Shown here piece after piece: positions 23,935 through 31,601 of a DNA stretch of 37,131 nt (its first letter is position 1; each line of letters starts with the position of its first letter). Position numbers and translations under genes: made by a program. Origin of the DNA: Saprospiraceae bacterium UBA6168 (GTDB lineage: Bacteria > Bacteroidota > Bacteroidia > Chitinophagales > Saprospiraceae); NCBI GenBank assembly GCA_002435785.1, contig DIUC01000080.1, positions 1-37,131 on the forward strand, given 5' to 3'. The notes under the pieces are model-generated. The model saw only the letters and a program-made list of their open reading frames with translations. It did no database searches and was not told the origin of the DNA.

Positions 23935-24903
23935 TCAGTCCTTGATGGCCTTCTCAAAAAACGCATCCACTTCGGCCTTCGTTATCGGCTTCACGGGGCG
24001 CACCAACCGGAAGCCCACGTGCGGCGAGTCGGGGTTCCACCAACGGCTTTTCGGGATTTGCGGGTCACGGGCCTGCCAGCGAGGCTCCGATTTTTTGCGG
24101 GCGGAGCAGGTGCAGTCCGAAGCATTGCTATCATAAGAACCGCCCTTCACGGTACGGGAATGGCGCTTGGTCGGCTCCACCCAAGGGTTAGCAGCGGGGT
24201 CGCCATTTAGTTTTTGAAAATAATCCTCTTCATAAGAATCGAGCGTCCACTCCATCACGTTGCCGAGCATGTCGTATAGGCCGAGGGCATTTGGCTTTTT
24301 TTGCGCCAGCTCATGGTATTTTTCAAAGCTGTTGTCGTAGTACCAAGCATGGTCTTCCAACTCCCACCCTGTCTGCCAATTGCCCACCGCCGAACTGCCG
24401 GACTTAAATGCGCAGGCATACTCCCACTCGGCCTCCGTTGGCAGCCGGTAGAAATGCCCCGTTTTTTCGTAAAGCCATTTGCAATAGCGGAGTGCTGCTT
24501 GCTGGGTCATGCTCACCGCCGGAAAGCCCGATTTTCCCATGCCGTAGGTGTAGTCAATGTACTGCGGCGTGGGTCGGCTGACGGCATCGGCCTTGTAGCC
24601 TTGGACAGGATGCGCCGTGGAGTCAGAGTCGTATTGTTTTTGGTAAAAAATGATGAACTCGTCATAGCCCACCTCCGTCGTGCCCATCCAGAAGCTGTCG
24701 AGCTTGACCTGGCGTGGCGGATGCTCGTTCGTGGGGCCGTCCGCACTGCCCATCGTGAAGGTGCCGCCCGGCACGAGCGCCAGGTTGAAGCTGACCTTTG
24801 AGCCGGGGATGCGCTCGGTTTGGGTGGGGGTTTGGGCGGCGCTTTTTTCACCCAAAAGAAAGGCCAAGGCAATGGCGGTGATGGTTTTGATGATGTGGTT
24901 CAT
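23935..24903 (-). CDS. Exported FGE-sulfatase (SUMF1-fold) protein
   Basis: The 322-aa product has a signal peptide (MNHIIKTITAIALAFLLGEKSAAQ). The formylglycine-generating-enzyme fold follows: LALVPGGTFTMGSADG, FWMGTTEVGYDEF, FYRLPTEAEWEYAC, YDMLGNVMEWTLDSY, TVKGGSYDSNASDC, HVGFRLVRP. The family includes sulfatase-activating enzymes, ergothioneine synthases and gliding-related proteins (GldJ/GldK). In the block that holds the two catalytic cysteines of aerobic FGE, this protein has Ser at the first position and Cys at the second. Oxidase activity is therefore doubtful and a binding or structural role is more likely. No sulfatase gene is nearby. It has its own minus-strand promoter candidate at 24935. 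Confidence 0.88.
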   Translation of the reverse strand: MNHIIKTITAIALAFLLGEKSAAQTPTQTERIPGSKVSFNLALVPGGTFTMGSADGPTNEHPPRQVKLDSFWMGTTEVGYDEFIIFYQKQYDSDSTAHPVQGYKADAVSRPTPQYIDYTYGMGKSGFPAVSMTQQAALRYCKWLYEKTGHFYRLPTEAEWEYACAFKSGSSAVGNWQTGWELEDHAWYYDNSFEKYHELAQKKPNALGLYDMLGNVMEWTLDSYEEDYFQKLNGDPAANPWVEPTKRHSRTVKGGSYDSNASDCTCSARKKSEPRWQARDPQIPKSRWWNPDSPHVGFRLVRPVKPITKAEVDAFFEKAIKD

Positions 24904-24918
24904 TATTTATTATTTTTG
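24887..24918 (+). promoter_or_regulatory. Promoter of TonB receptor gene
   Basis: TTG at 24887-24889, a 21-nt gap and TATTTTTG at 24911-24918 fit the Bacteroidota pattern. It overlaps the first codons of the divergent gene and leaves a leader of about 165 nt before the ATG at 25089. Confidence 0.55.
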
Positions 24919-24934
24919 ATGTGGGAGCACCCTG

Positions 24935-24942
24935 CAAATCTA
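24935..24942 (-). promoter_or_regulatory. -7 box of the FGE-like gene
   Basis: The minus strand reads TAGATTTG, matching TAnnTTTG, 32 nt upstream of the start at 24903. The nearest upstream TTG on that strand is 26 nt away, slightly too far. Confidence 0.42.
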
Positions 24943-25088
24943 AATTAAAGTAGAAAACTGAGGCGCATCAAGGTTGCAGACTTTGACAATTCATCCCGCC
25001 CATTCCACAATTCATCGGAAACCCTTCGCCCGCCTCGCCGATGGCCCACATTTTTGCCCCATCAATTTTAAATCAAAAAATCAGCGTC

Positions 25089-27464
25089 ATGAAAATCACC
25101 CGACTTTTTACAATCACACTCGCCCTTTTGCTCACCGCAGCTTGGGGCTTCGCCCAAAAATCCACCCAAACCATCCGGGGCACCGTCCTCGACCAACAAT
25201 CGGAGGTGCCGCTCATCGGCGTCACCGTGGAACTGCTCGATGCACCGGAAGCCACCGGCACGGTGACGGAATCCGACGGCTCCTTCGCACTTCCTGACGT
25301 GCCTGTGGGTAGGCAGACCCTGCGCTTCAGTTATATCGGCTACGAGGGCGTGACCATCCCAAACATCGTCGTAACCGCTGGGAAGGAGTCGTTTTTGGAG
25401 GTAAAAATGGCCGAATCCTACACCCAACTGAACGAGGTAGTCGTGACCGCCCAAGTGGACAAGGACAAGGCAGGCAATGATCTGGCCACCATCAGCGCCC
25501 GGCAGTTTTCGCTGGAAGAAGTCACCCGCTACTCCGGTGCCCGCAACGACGCTGCCCGCATGGCCGCCAATTTTGCCGGGGTCAACATCGCAGACGACAG
25601 CCGCAACGACATCGTGGTGCGGGGCAACTCCCCCACGGGCCTGCTCTGGCGCATGGAAGGCGTGGCCATACCCAATCCCAACCACTACTCCACCCTCGGC
25701 ACCACGGGCGGCCCGGTGAGCGCCCTGAACACCAATTTGCTGAAAAACAGCGATTTCCTTACCTCCGCATTTCCTGCCGAGTATGGCAATGCGCTCTCCG
25801 GCGTATTCGACATTCAATTGCGGAGCGGCAACAAAGAAAACCACGAATACACCTTCCAGTTGGCGGCGTTCAGCGGATTGGAGGCGATGGCGGAAGGCCC
25901 CATCAACCGGAAAAAGGGAAGCTCCTACCTCGTCAGCTATCGACATTCTTTTGCGGAGCTGGCCACCGAGGCGGGACTGGACTTTGGCACATCGGCCACT
26001 CCCCGCTACAAGGACCTTTCGTTCAAAGTTGATTTGCCAAAGACCAAGTTTGGCAATTTCAGCCTGTTTGGAATCGGTGGATTAAGTTCCATCAACTTCA
26101 TCGGCAAGGACTTGGCGGCGGATGATTTTTATGGAGAAACCGACCAGAACAGCTTCGTGACCTCGCAGGTGGGCATACTTGGCCTCACGCACCGACAACT
26201 GCTGAACTCAACCACCTACCTCCGAACGACCATCGCCGCTTCGAACTCCAGCAACACCTATAAAGAAGAGCGGGTACAGGAAGACCAGAGCATCCGGCGG
26301 CACTTGGAAGTGGACGACGCCGTGAACCGCTACACGGTCTCCACCTTGTTGAACAAAAAATTCAGCGCACGGCACACGCTGCGCACGGGGCTTATCGGCG
26401 AAGTTTTCAGCCTGAAAAACAACGTGCGTGACCGGGAAACCCGCCCTGACTGGGTTACGCTGCGGGACTTTGACGGTAACCTCGGCCTGCTGCAAGCTTA
26501 CGCACAGTCACAGTACCGCCTCAACGAAAGGTTCACCCTGAACTCTGGGCTCCATGCACAGTACCTGAGTTTCAACGATACTTGGGCGGTGGAGCCACGA
26601 GCAGCCCTCAACTTCCACCTCTCCAAAACCCAAACCCTCAACCTCGGCTACGGCTTGCACAACCAAATGCAGCCGCTTCCGATGTACTTTCTGCAAGTAC
26701 CGCAGCCAGATGGCAGCTACCTGCGCACCAACGACCAACTGGAGTTTACCCGCAGCCACCAATTAGTGCTGGGGTACGACCTCAAAGTGGGCGGCGACTG
26801 GCGCATCAAGGCCGAGACTTACTACCAAGCACTTGGCAACGTGCCGGTGGAAAGCGTCCCCGGGAGCTTTTCGATGCTGAACGTGGGCGCCGATTTTGGC
26901 TTCCCAGAAGAGCATTTTTTGGTGAATGAAGGTACTGGCAAGAACTACGGCGCCGAGTTGACGGTGGAGAAGTTTTTCAGCCGGGGCTACTATGTGCTGA
27001 TGACGGGTTCTGTGTTTGACAGCAAATACAAGGGCAGTGATGGCGTGGAGCGAAATACGGCCTTCAACAATAAGTATACCTTCAATTTCTTGGCGGGCAA
27101 GGAGGTGAAAATCGGCAAGGACAAGCGAAATGCCCTCACGTTTGACACCAAGTTCACAACGGCAGGTGGGCGCTTTTACACACCGATTGACTTGGCGGCG
27201 AGCATCGCAGCGGGCGAGCAGGTATTCCAGGAAGACAAGGCGTACAGCGAGCGGATTGACCCCTACTTCCGCTGGGACGTGAAGTTTGGCTTCCGCCTGA
27301 ACAGCAAAAAACGCAAGCTTTCACAGCAGTTTTTCCTCGATTTTCAAAACGTGACCAACCACGAGAACGTGTTCACCTATCGCTTCAACCGGGAACGGGG
27401 CGAGTTGCAACAGGTGAACCAGATTGGATTCTTCCCGGATTTGTTGTGGCGGGTGCAGTTTTGA
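25089..27464 (+). CDS. TonB-dependent outer-membrane receptor
   Basis: The ATG at 25089 (MKITRLFTITLALLLTAAWGFAQ) gives a signal peptide; the frame from 25041 would add 16 residues. The 791-aa product has an N-terminal carboxypeptidase-regulatory-like domain (IRGTVLDQQSEVPLIGVTVEL to about 110). A plug domain follows: EVTRYSGARNDAARMAANFAGV, DIVVRGNSPTGLLWRMEGV, NALSGVFDIQLRSG. The long outer-membrane beta-barrel ends GFFPDLLWRVQF, with the terminal Phe used for BAM recognition. It imports a ligand driven by TonB. There is no SusD partner, so it is not a standard glycan-uptake pair; the substrate cannot be told from sequence. A strong terminator follows 10 nt after the stop. Confidence 0.93.
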   Translation: MKITRLFTITLALLLTAAWGFAQKSTQTIRGTVLDQQSEVPLIGVTVELLDAPEATGTVTESDGSFALPDVPVGRQTLRFSYIGYEGVTIPNIVVTAGKESFLEVKMAESYTQLNEVVVTAQVDKDKAGNDLATISARQFSLEEVTRYSGARNDAARMAANFAGVNIADDSRNDIVVRGNSPTGLLWRMEGVAIPNPNHYSTLGTTGGPVSALNTNLLKNSDFLTSAFPAEYGNALSGVFDIQLRSGNKENHEYTFQLAAFSGLEAMAEGPINRKKGSSYLVSYRHSFAELATEAGLDFGTSATPRYKDLSFKVDLPKTKFGNFSLFGIGGLSSINFIGKDLAADDFYGETDQNSFVTSQVGILGLTHRQLLNSTTYLRTTIAASNSSNTYKEERVQEDQSIRRHLEVDDAVNRYTVSTLLNKKFSARHTLRTGLIGEVFSLKNNVRDRETRPDWVTLRDFDGNLGLLQAYAQSQYRLNERFTLNSGLHAQYLSFNDTWAVEPRAALNFHLSKTQTLNLGYGLHNQMQPLPMYFLQVPQPDGSYLRTNDQLEFTRSHQLVLGYDLKVGGDWRIKAETYYQALGNVPVESVPGSFSMLNVGADFGFPEEHFLVNEGTGKNYGAELTVEKFFSRGYYVLMTGSVFDSKYKGSDGVERNTAFNNKYTFNFLAGKEVKIGKDKRNALTFDTKFTTAGGRFYTPIDLAASIAAGEQVFQEDKAYSERIDPYFRWDVKFGFRLNSKKRKLSQQFFLDFQNVTNHENVFTYRFNRERGELQQVNQIGFFPDLLWRVQF

Positions 27465-27473
27465 TGCAGCTTT

Positions 27474-27516
27474 GCAATCTTTTCCGGGGTAACAATCTCG
27501 CCCCGGAAAGGATTGC
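27474..27516. terminator. Bidirectional terminator between convergent genes
   Basis: The arms gcaatcttttccgggg (27474-27489) and ccccggaaaggattgc (27501-27516) pair almost perfectly. It lies between the stop at 27464 and the minus-strand stop at 27521. Confidence 0.75.
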
Positions 27517-27520
27517 CGAA

Positions 27521-28429
27521 TCACTTTGGATAAAAGCCAAAAATCTTCCCAGGGCTTCCATCTTCACCTTCATTGGAGATAAAGAGCGTTCCGTCCGCAT
27601 CGAAACAAATGCCTTCTGGCTGGCCATGCACGCTTTTTTTCAGGCGCTCAAGGTGCTGGACTTTTCCTTTGGCGTCCAGCACGAGCAGGGTATTGCCACG
27701 GGCCGAGGTAATATAGATGTCGCCCGTTTTGGGGTGGATGGCGATGCCGGACGGGCTGAATTTCAGCTCTCCTGATCCTGGGGCATTGATGCGCTCCAAC
27801 TTCTTGTTGGCGTCTTCCTCGCCGCTCGTTTTCAAAAAATCTTCCAAGTCGGAAAGGGTAAGCAAGTAGGCCGGCGTTTTCGAGACGGTCTTTGTTGCGA
27901 GGTCAAATGCGTAAATGGCTTTTTTGTCCCCAGCGTCGTCAGTGTATCCACTGTGGCCCTTGCAGGCGATGAGTAGGCGGTTGTTGGCGGGGTCGTGGGC
28001 AAGGCCCTCCAAGTCGTTTTCTTTGTCCAAAAAGGACTTGTGGCTCTGTACCTCAGGGTTTGGCTCCGCAAAGTTCTTCACTTGATAAAGTGTGCCATTG
28101 CTCTTGCACACCCAAGCATCATTTCCCACGATTTCGATGCCCTCGTAGTCTCCAGCGTCTTTGAATTGAATCCTCGATTTTATGGCGCCGTTTGATTTAT
28201 CCAACAGGAAAATGATGCCCTTCTCATCGTTGACGGCTGCGAGCATTTGGCCATCACTTGTAAGGCTCAACCCGGATATTTCCTTCAACTCATTGGGCAT
28301 GTCAAAAGCAAGGTCGGGGTCGTTGAGGTGGTAGGGAAACGGGGGATGGTCGCCGATGGACGGAGGCAGTGGCCCGGTTTGCAGGGTAAACCAACTAATG
28401 AAAAGGCCGAGCAACAAGATTTTTGACAT
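27521..28429 (-). CDS. SdiA-regulated/YjiK-type beta-propeller protein
   Basis: The 302-aa product has an N-terminal hydrophobic segment (MSKILLLGLFISWFTLQTG) that is probably a signal peptide. Propeller-like repeats follow: LKEISGLSLTSDGQMLAAVNDEKGIIFLLD, DAGDYEGIEIVGNDAWVCKSNGTLY, ENDLEGLAHDPANNRLLIACKGH, PSGIAIHPKTGDIYITSARGNTLLVLD, HGQPEGICFDADGTLFISNEG. The E-I-S-G / Y-E-G / L-E-G / P-E-G loops are typical of the SdiA-regulated family. It is probably periplasmic; its ligand is unknown. Transcription would come from the right through a region containing an orphan minus-strand terminator (28659-28687). Confidence 0.85.
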   Translation of the reverse strand: MSKILLLGLFISWFTLQTGPLPPSIGDHPPFPYHLNDPDLAFDMPNELKEISGLSLTSDGQMLAAVNDEKGIIFLLDKSNGAIKSRIQFKDAGDYEGIEIVGNDAWVCKSNGTLYQVKNFAEPNPEVQSHKSFLDKENDLEGLAHDPANNRLLIACKGHSGYTDDAGDKKAIYAFDLATKTVSKTPAYLLTLSDLEDFLKTSGEEDANKKLERINAPGSGELKFSPSGIAIHPKTGDIYITSARGNTLLVLDAKGKVQHLERLKKSVHGQPEGICFDADGTLFISNEGEDGSPGKIFGFYPK

Positions 28430-28857
28430 GGGTGTTGTATTTGCTTATTTGCGTACTGCCGTTTTGGGTGGGACGGAAAACCTGCCTTGCGAAGGGCAAT
28501 TTACCACCAATCCGCCAATTTGCTTTTTGTGAAACAATGTGTGCGGGGTAAAAATACGGAGTTGCTGATTTGAAAGTTGCCAATTGGCACCGTTGAATGG
28601 GTTAAACGCCAAATCCGCATCTGGGATTTTCAGCAACCACAACTATTGCCCAAAGGGCAAAAAAAAGTCGCACCCAAAAGGTGCGACTGCCATAAACAAA
28701 TTATAATCTCATGAAATAAACGAAAAATCTTGTGGCTTGGGGTGGGAAAAATTCCTTTGATGAAACAACCTCGAAAAACTTTCGGAAGTTTACGCAAAGA
28801 GTGGATATAACAGGGAGCGGCATATTTTCTAACAGTTTTTAACAAATAGAAAAAAAC
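28430..28857. other. 428-nt intergenic region between divergent genes
   Basis: No gene is supported here. It holds the upstream regions of the minus-strand YjiK-type gene and of fdhD, one clear hairpin with a minus-strand T tract (28659-28687) and a small ttgccc/gggcaa palindrome at 28646-28659. The minus-strand frame running through 28630-29025 has no recognisable content. Confidence 0.6.
28659..28687 (-). terminator. Orphan intrinsic terminator on the minus strand
   Basis: The perfect 8-bp stem gtcgcacc/ggtgcgac (28667-28674 and 28680-28687) has eight A on its left, which is a U tract for a minus-strand RNA. No minus-strand gene lies immediately upstream. It is about 230 nt in front of the YjiK-type gene, so it could end a small RNA or act as a leader attenuator. 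Confidence 0.7.
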
Positions 28858-29694
28858 ATGAAGGGCATAGCCAGTATGGGCATCGTGAAGGTACAGGGCC
28901 AGCAGCACAGCCAAATGGAGGACTTTGTGGTGGCAGAGGAGCCGCTCGAAATCCGGCTGGGGTTCCTCAAGAACGGTGCCCGCCACCAAAAAAGCATCTC
29001 CGTAACCATGCGCACCCCCGGCCATGACGAGGAGTTAGCGTTGGGGTTCCTATTCACGGAGGGCATTATTGCTGGGTTGGAGCAAGTGACGGGATTCAGC
29101 CGCCCCCCCGTGCGCTGGAAGCAGGCAAAGGAAAACGTGTTGGTGGTAGAATTGGCCGACGATGTGTCGGTGGATTTTGGCCGCTTGGAGCGGAATTTCT
29201 ACACCAGTTCGTCGTGCGGGGTGTGCGGCAAGGCGAGCATCGAGGCGGTAAGGGTGCAGGGACGGTTCGAGTTGCCAGAACCTGCGCCGATGTTCACGGT
29301 CGAAGTGCTGCACTCGCTGCCGGAGCTGCTGGCGAGTCGGCAGTCCATCTTCGACTGTACGGGTGGGCTGCATGGGGCAGCCCTGTTCGACCGAGCGGGG
29401 AAGCTGCTGCTGGCCAGGGAAGACGTGGGCCGGCACAATGCCCTCGACAAGCTCATTGGGACAGCCATGCAGCAGGGCATCTTGCCACTTTCCGATTGCT
29501 TGGTGCTGGTGAGCGGACGAGCGGGCTTCGAGTTGGTGCAAAAATCAGTGATGCCAGGCGTGGCGGTGCTGGCCGCCGTGGGCGCACCCACGAGCCTCTC
29601 GGTGGAGTTGGCGGAGGAGGCTGGCATGACCCTGGTGGGCTTTCTTCGCAATGACCAGTTCAATATTTACGCCTGCCCAGAACGGATTTTATGA
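28858..29694 (+). CDS. fdhD: FdhD sulfur carrier for formate dehydrogenase
   Basis: The 278-aa product is the FdhD family, which binds the Mo-bis-MGD cofactor and moves sulfur from IscS-type desulfurase to it for formate dehydrogenase activity. The active cysteines are Cys120 and Cys123 in SSSCGVCGKAS. Other family blocks are EEPLEIRLGF, MRTPGHDEELALGFLFTEGI, TGGLHGAALFD, REDVGRHNALDKLIG and VSGRAGFELVQKSVMPGVAVLAAVGAPTSLSV. Length and ends are normal. No formate dehydrogenase gene is in this window, so the target enzyme must lie elsewhere. Confidence 0.95.
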   Translation: MKGIASMGIVKVQGQQHSQMEDFVVAEEPLEIRLGFLKNGARHQKSISVTMRTPGHDEELALGFLFTEGIIAGLEQVTGFSRPPVRWKQAKENVLVVELADDVSVDFGRLERNFYTSSSCGVCGKASIEAVRVQGRFELPEPAPMFTVEVLHSLPELLASRQSIFDCTGGLHGAALFDRAGKLLLAREDVGRHNALDKLIGTAMQQGILPLSDCLVLVSGRAGFELVQKSVMPGVAVLAAVGAPTSLSVELAEEAGMTLVGFLRNDQFNIYACPERIL

Positions 29695-29734
29695 CAAATG
29701 AGGAAAGTCCAACCAGCTTCATTATAAAATAACC

Positions 29735-29742
29735 TACTTTTG
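29735..29742 (+). promoter_or_regulatory. -7 box upstream of bTHX
   Basis: TACTTTTG matches TAnnTTTG between fdhD and the bTHX gene, leaving a leader of about 140 nt. The -33 region has no clear TTG. Confidence 0.42.
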
Positions 29743-29889
29743 CCGTCCTTTTAGCGCACTTGTACTGAATTCATGCGTGTTGGTTTTTGGCAAAGGCGTT
29801 GTTTGACGCAAGTTCAGGGTTACCAATCCACCAAACCGCCAATCGGCCAAAGTGCTTTTTCATCATCATCATCAAAAAAATTACCTGAA

Positions 29890-30015
29890 ATGGGCAGAGG
29901 AGACAAAAGAACGACCAAGGGGAAAATCTGGAGAGGTTCGCACGGGAAGACCCGCAGCAAAAAGACGAACCGTCCGCACCAACAAGTGAAGAAGGAAGAG
30001 AAGAAAAACGGGTGA
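29890..30015 (+). CDS. 30S ribosomal protein bTHX
   Basis: The 41-aa, strongly basic product starts MGRGDKRTTKGKIWRGSHGK, the signature of small-subunit protein bTHX (Thx), which sits in the 30S head and stabilises rRNA. The longer frame from 29773 adds an unrelated leader and is rejected because the family begins at MG(K/R)GD. The tail is Lys-rich (KKEEKKNG). A DUF7009-like gene follows after 83 nt on the same strand. The gene is too small for many automatic callers. Confidence 0.9.
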   Translation: MGRGDKRTTKGKIWRGSHGKTRSKKTNRPHQQVKKEEKKNG

Positions 30016-30098
30016 TGAAAGCAGGATGGTTGTTGGTTGTACCAACAATTAGGCAGCTAACAACCATCCGCCATCGCCATCAAACAGACGCATTCAGC

Positions 30099-30482
30099 AT
30101 GAAAATCCGAATGTCGGGCAATTCCATCCGGCTGCGGCTTTCGCAGTCTGAGGTGGCCAGGTTCCATGAAACGGGAAGAGTGTCGGAACGCATCAGCTTT
30201 GGCAGCCAACCCGATGACATCCTGACCTATCAGCTGGAGCGCACCGACCAGTCAGGTATGGCGGCGACTATTGACGGTAATCACATCCGTGTCCTAGTGT
30301 CATCGGCACTTTCGGATACTTGGGCTACTTCTGAACAGGAAGTGGGCATGGAGCATCTGCTCCGTTTCCCGGGCAATGACGGCCACCTTCGTATCCTGGT
30401 GGAAAAAGACTTCAAATGCCTCGCCGACCGGCCTGAGGAAGATGAAAGCGACAACTTTCCGAATCCAAACCTAAGTTGTTAG
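30099..30482 (+). CDS. DUF7009-like small protein
   Basis: The ATG at 30099 (MKIRMSGNSIRLRLSQSEV) is chosen; the frame open from 30012 would overlap the bTHX stop. The 127-aa product has the N-terminal block found in small Bacteroidota proteins I associate with DUF7009 (IRGNSIRLRLSQSEV-like). Strand-rich segments follow (RISFGSQPDDILTYQLER, IRVLVSSALSDTWA), with an acidic Cys-containing tail (DFKCLADRPEEDESD). It has no signal peptide and is probably cytoplasmic. Function unknown. The gap of 83 nt from bTHX allows co-transcription. Confidence 0.65.
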   Translation: MKIRMSGNSIRLRLSQSEVARFHETGRVSERISFGSQPDDILTYQLERTDQSGMAATIDGNHIRVLVSSALSDTWATSEQEVGMEHLLRFPGNDGHLRILVEKDFKCLADRPEEDESDNFPNPNLSC

Positions 30483-30819
30483 TTTGCCAAGCTGCAACTG
30501 AACTTCGTTAAGGATTTCCCTATCAATTGGGGATTCCTCGGCGATTGGGTTCTTTACACCTATTTTACCATTGTGGGGTTTCTTTTCAAAACAGGTTGCT
30601 GCTATCGGGTTGCTGCCTCGTTCTTTCATTTGCCACGCAGTATTTTTCCAAGTTTCTTTGGGTTCTATTGGCCAGTTTTTGGGCAAAAAAAAACGGGACG
30701 CCAACCGAAACAAGTCCGATTGACGCCCCGAGCGTTTTTTTTGAGTAGAATTTCAAAAAAACCTACTGATTATGGGCAGAAAGCGAGCAAATGCTGAAAC
30801 AACCGCCCAACGCCATGCG
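30483..30819. other. 337-nt gap between convergent genes
   Basis: The only structured element is the terminator at 30685-30729. A minus-strand frame at 30471-30713 overlaps both that terminator and the end of the preceding gene and is not called as a gene. Confidence 0.6.
30685..30729 (-). terminator. Terminator of the small lipoprotein gene
   Basis: On the minus strand ggggcgtcaatcg (30729-30717) pairs over 13 positions with cggttggcgtccc (30707-30695), using three G-U pairs, and is followed by nine U (30693-30685). The plus-strand version would have mismatches, so it is mainly a minus-strand terminator, 91 nt past the stop at 30820. Confidence 0.75.
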
Positions 30820-31017
30820 TTATTTTCCTTTTTTATAGACCCCTTTCGGGAAAAGTCCCGATTTGGTCTTTGACCGTGGATAGTTCCCCTTTTTATCGGG
30901 TTGTACATGCGCCGAATCGTTCATCGGGCAGCCTGAGCCACGGTTGCAGGAGCTGGTGGAAAGGAGGATGGTGACGGCACCAATGCCGAAAACGAGCAAA
31001 AAAAGTGATTTCTTCAT
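30820..31017 (-). CDS. Small lipoprotein of unknown function
   Basis: The ATG at 31017 (MKKSLFLLVFGIGAVTILL) is preferred over one four codons upstream because it opens a standard lipoprotein signal with lipobox LSTSSC. The 65-aa precursor leaves a mature peptide of about 40 residues: CNRGSGCPMNDSAHVQPDKK and a basic end (LFPKGVYKKGK). Short Bacteroidota lipoproteins of this sort, with a C(N).G.GCP start, are common, but no function is known to me. A terminator lies downstream. It is transcribed away from the HU gene. Confidence 0.7.
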   Translation of the reverse strand: MKKSLFLLVFGIGAVTILLSTSSCNRGSGCPMNDSAHVQPDKKGNYPRSKTKSGLFPKGVYKKGK

Positions 31018-31131
31018 AAGCCAAGACAAATTTTAATCTAAAAAAGTGAAGCAAAGTTGGGCAATATCCCTGTCAAAAGCGAGCATTCGCTTAAAAGACC
31101 AATAAAATAAGGGATTTTTCTTCTAAAAACG

Positions 31132-31161
31132 TTGGTGGATAAGGATGCTTGTATATTTTTG
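31132..31161 (+). promoter_or_regulatory. Promoter of the HU gene
   Basis: TTG at 31132-31134, a 19-nt gap and TATTTTTG at 31154-31161 are a very good match to the Bacteroidota promoter. The start codon lies 42 nt downstream. Confidence 0.7.
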
Positions 31162-31203
31162 CGCCACTTTTTTAAAATCTGTAAAATTTTTAAACCATTT
31201 AAG

Positions 31204-31476
31204 ATGAACAAAGGAGATTTGATCAACAAAGTCGCAGAAAGCGCTGGCCTTACCAAGGCTCAGGCAAGTTCTGCCGTTAACACTGTATTTGAAGCTATTG
31301 GTGAGTCCCTCACAAAAGAGGAAAAAGTTACCCTTATTGGCTTCGGTACATTCTCTGTTTCCAAGCGTGAAGCACGCCAGGGTCGTAACCCACAATCCGG
31401 TGCAACCATCACAATTGCCGCTAAAACTTCCGTGAAGTTCAAGCCAGGCAAGGAACTTGCAGATTCTGTGAACTAA
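31204..31476 (+). CDS. HU-family DNA-binding protein
   Basis: The ATG at 31204 (MNKGDLINKVAESAGLTKAQA) is the family start; the frame from 31132 runs over the promoter. The 90-aa product has the two N-terminal helices, the beta-saddle with VTLIGFGTFSVSKREARQGRNPQSG, and the C-terminal arm and helix ATITIAAKTSVKFKPGKELADSVN. GFGTF and the RxGRNPQTG-like arm tip are the HU/IHF signature; the arm carries the DNA-intercalating Pro. It acts as a homodimer that bends and compacts DNA. Low codon variety and a strong promoter suggest high expression. Confidence 0.96.
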   Translation: MNKGDLINKVAESAGLTKAQASSAVNTVFEAIGESLTKEEKVTLIGFGTFSVSKREARQGRNPQSGATITIAAKTSVKFKPGKELADSVN

Positions 31477-31503
31477 TCAGGAACCGAAAGATTTAGCTTT
31501 CAG

Positions 31504-31549
31504 AAAGGAAAGGGCAACCGGGAATTACCCTGTTGCCCTTTTCCTTTTT
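31504..31549 (+). terminator. Terminator after HU
   Basis: The arms aaaggaaagggcaaccggg and ccctgttgcccttttccttt pair with small interruptions around aatta and lead into a T run. It lies 28 nt after the HU stop. Confidence 0.8.
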
Positions 31550-31558
31550 GGATTTTCC

Positions 31559-31566
31559 TACCTTTG
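31559..31566 (+). promoter_or_regulatory. -7 box upstream of methyltransferase
   Basis: TACCTTTG matches TAnnTTTG; a TTG at 31533-31535 is 23 nt upstream, inside the HU terminator. The start codon lies 36 nt downstream. Confidence 0.5.
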
Positions 31567-31601
31567 CGGGCTGCTTTTTGGCGCCCGGCATCAATTTGAC
31601 C

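Noticed and set aside
30471..30713. Minus-strand 80-aa frame
   Set aside because: It overlaps the minus-strand terminator at 30685-30729 and the end of the preceding gene.
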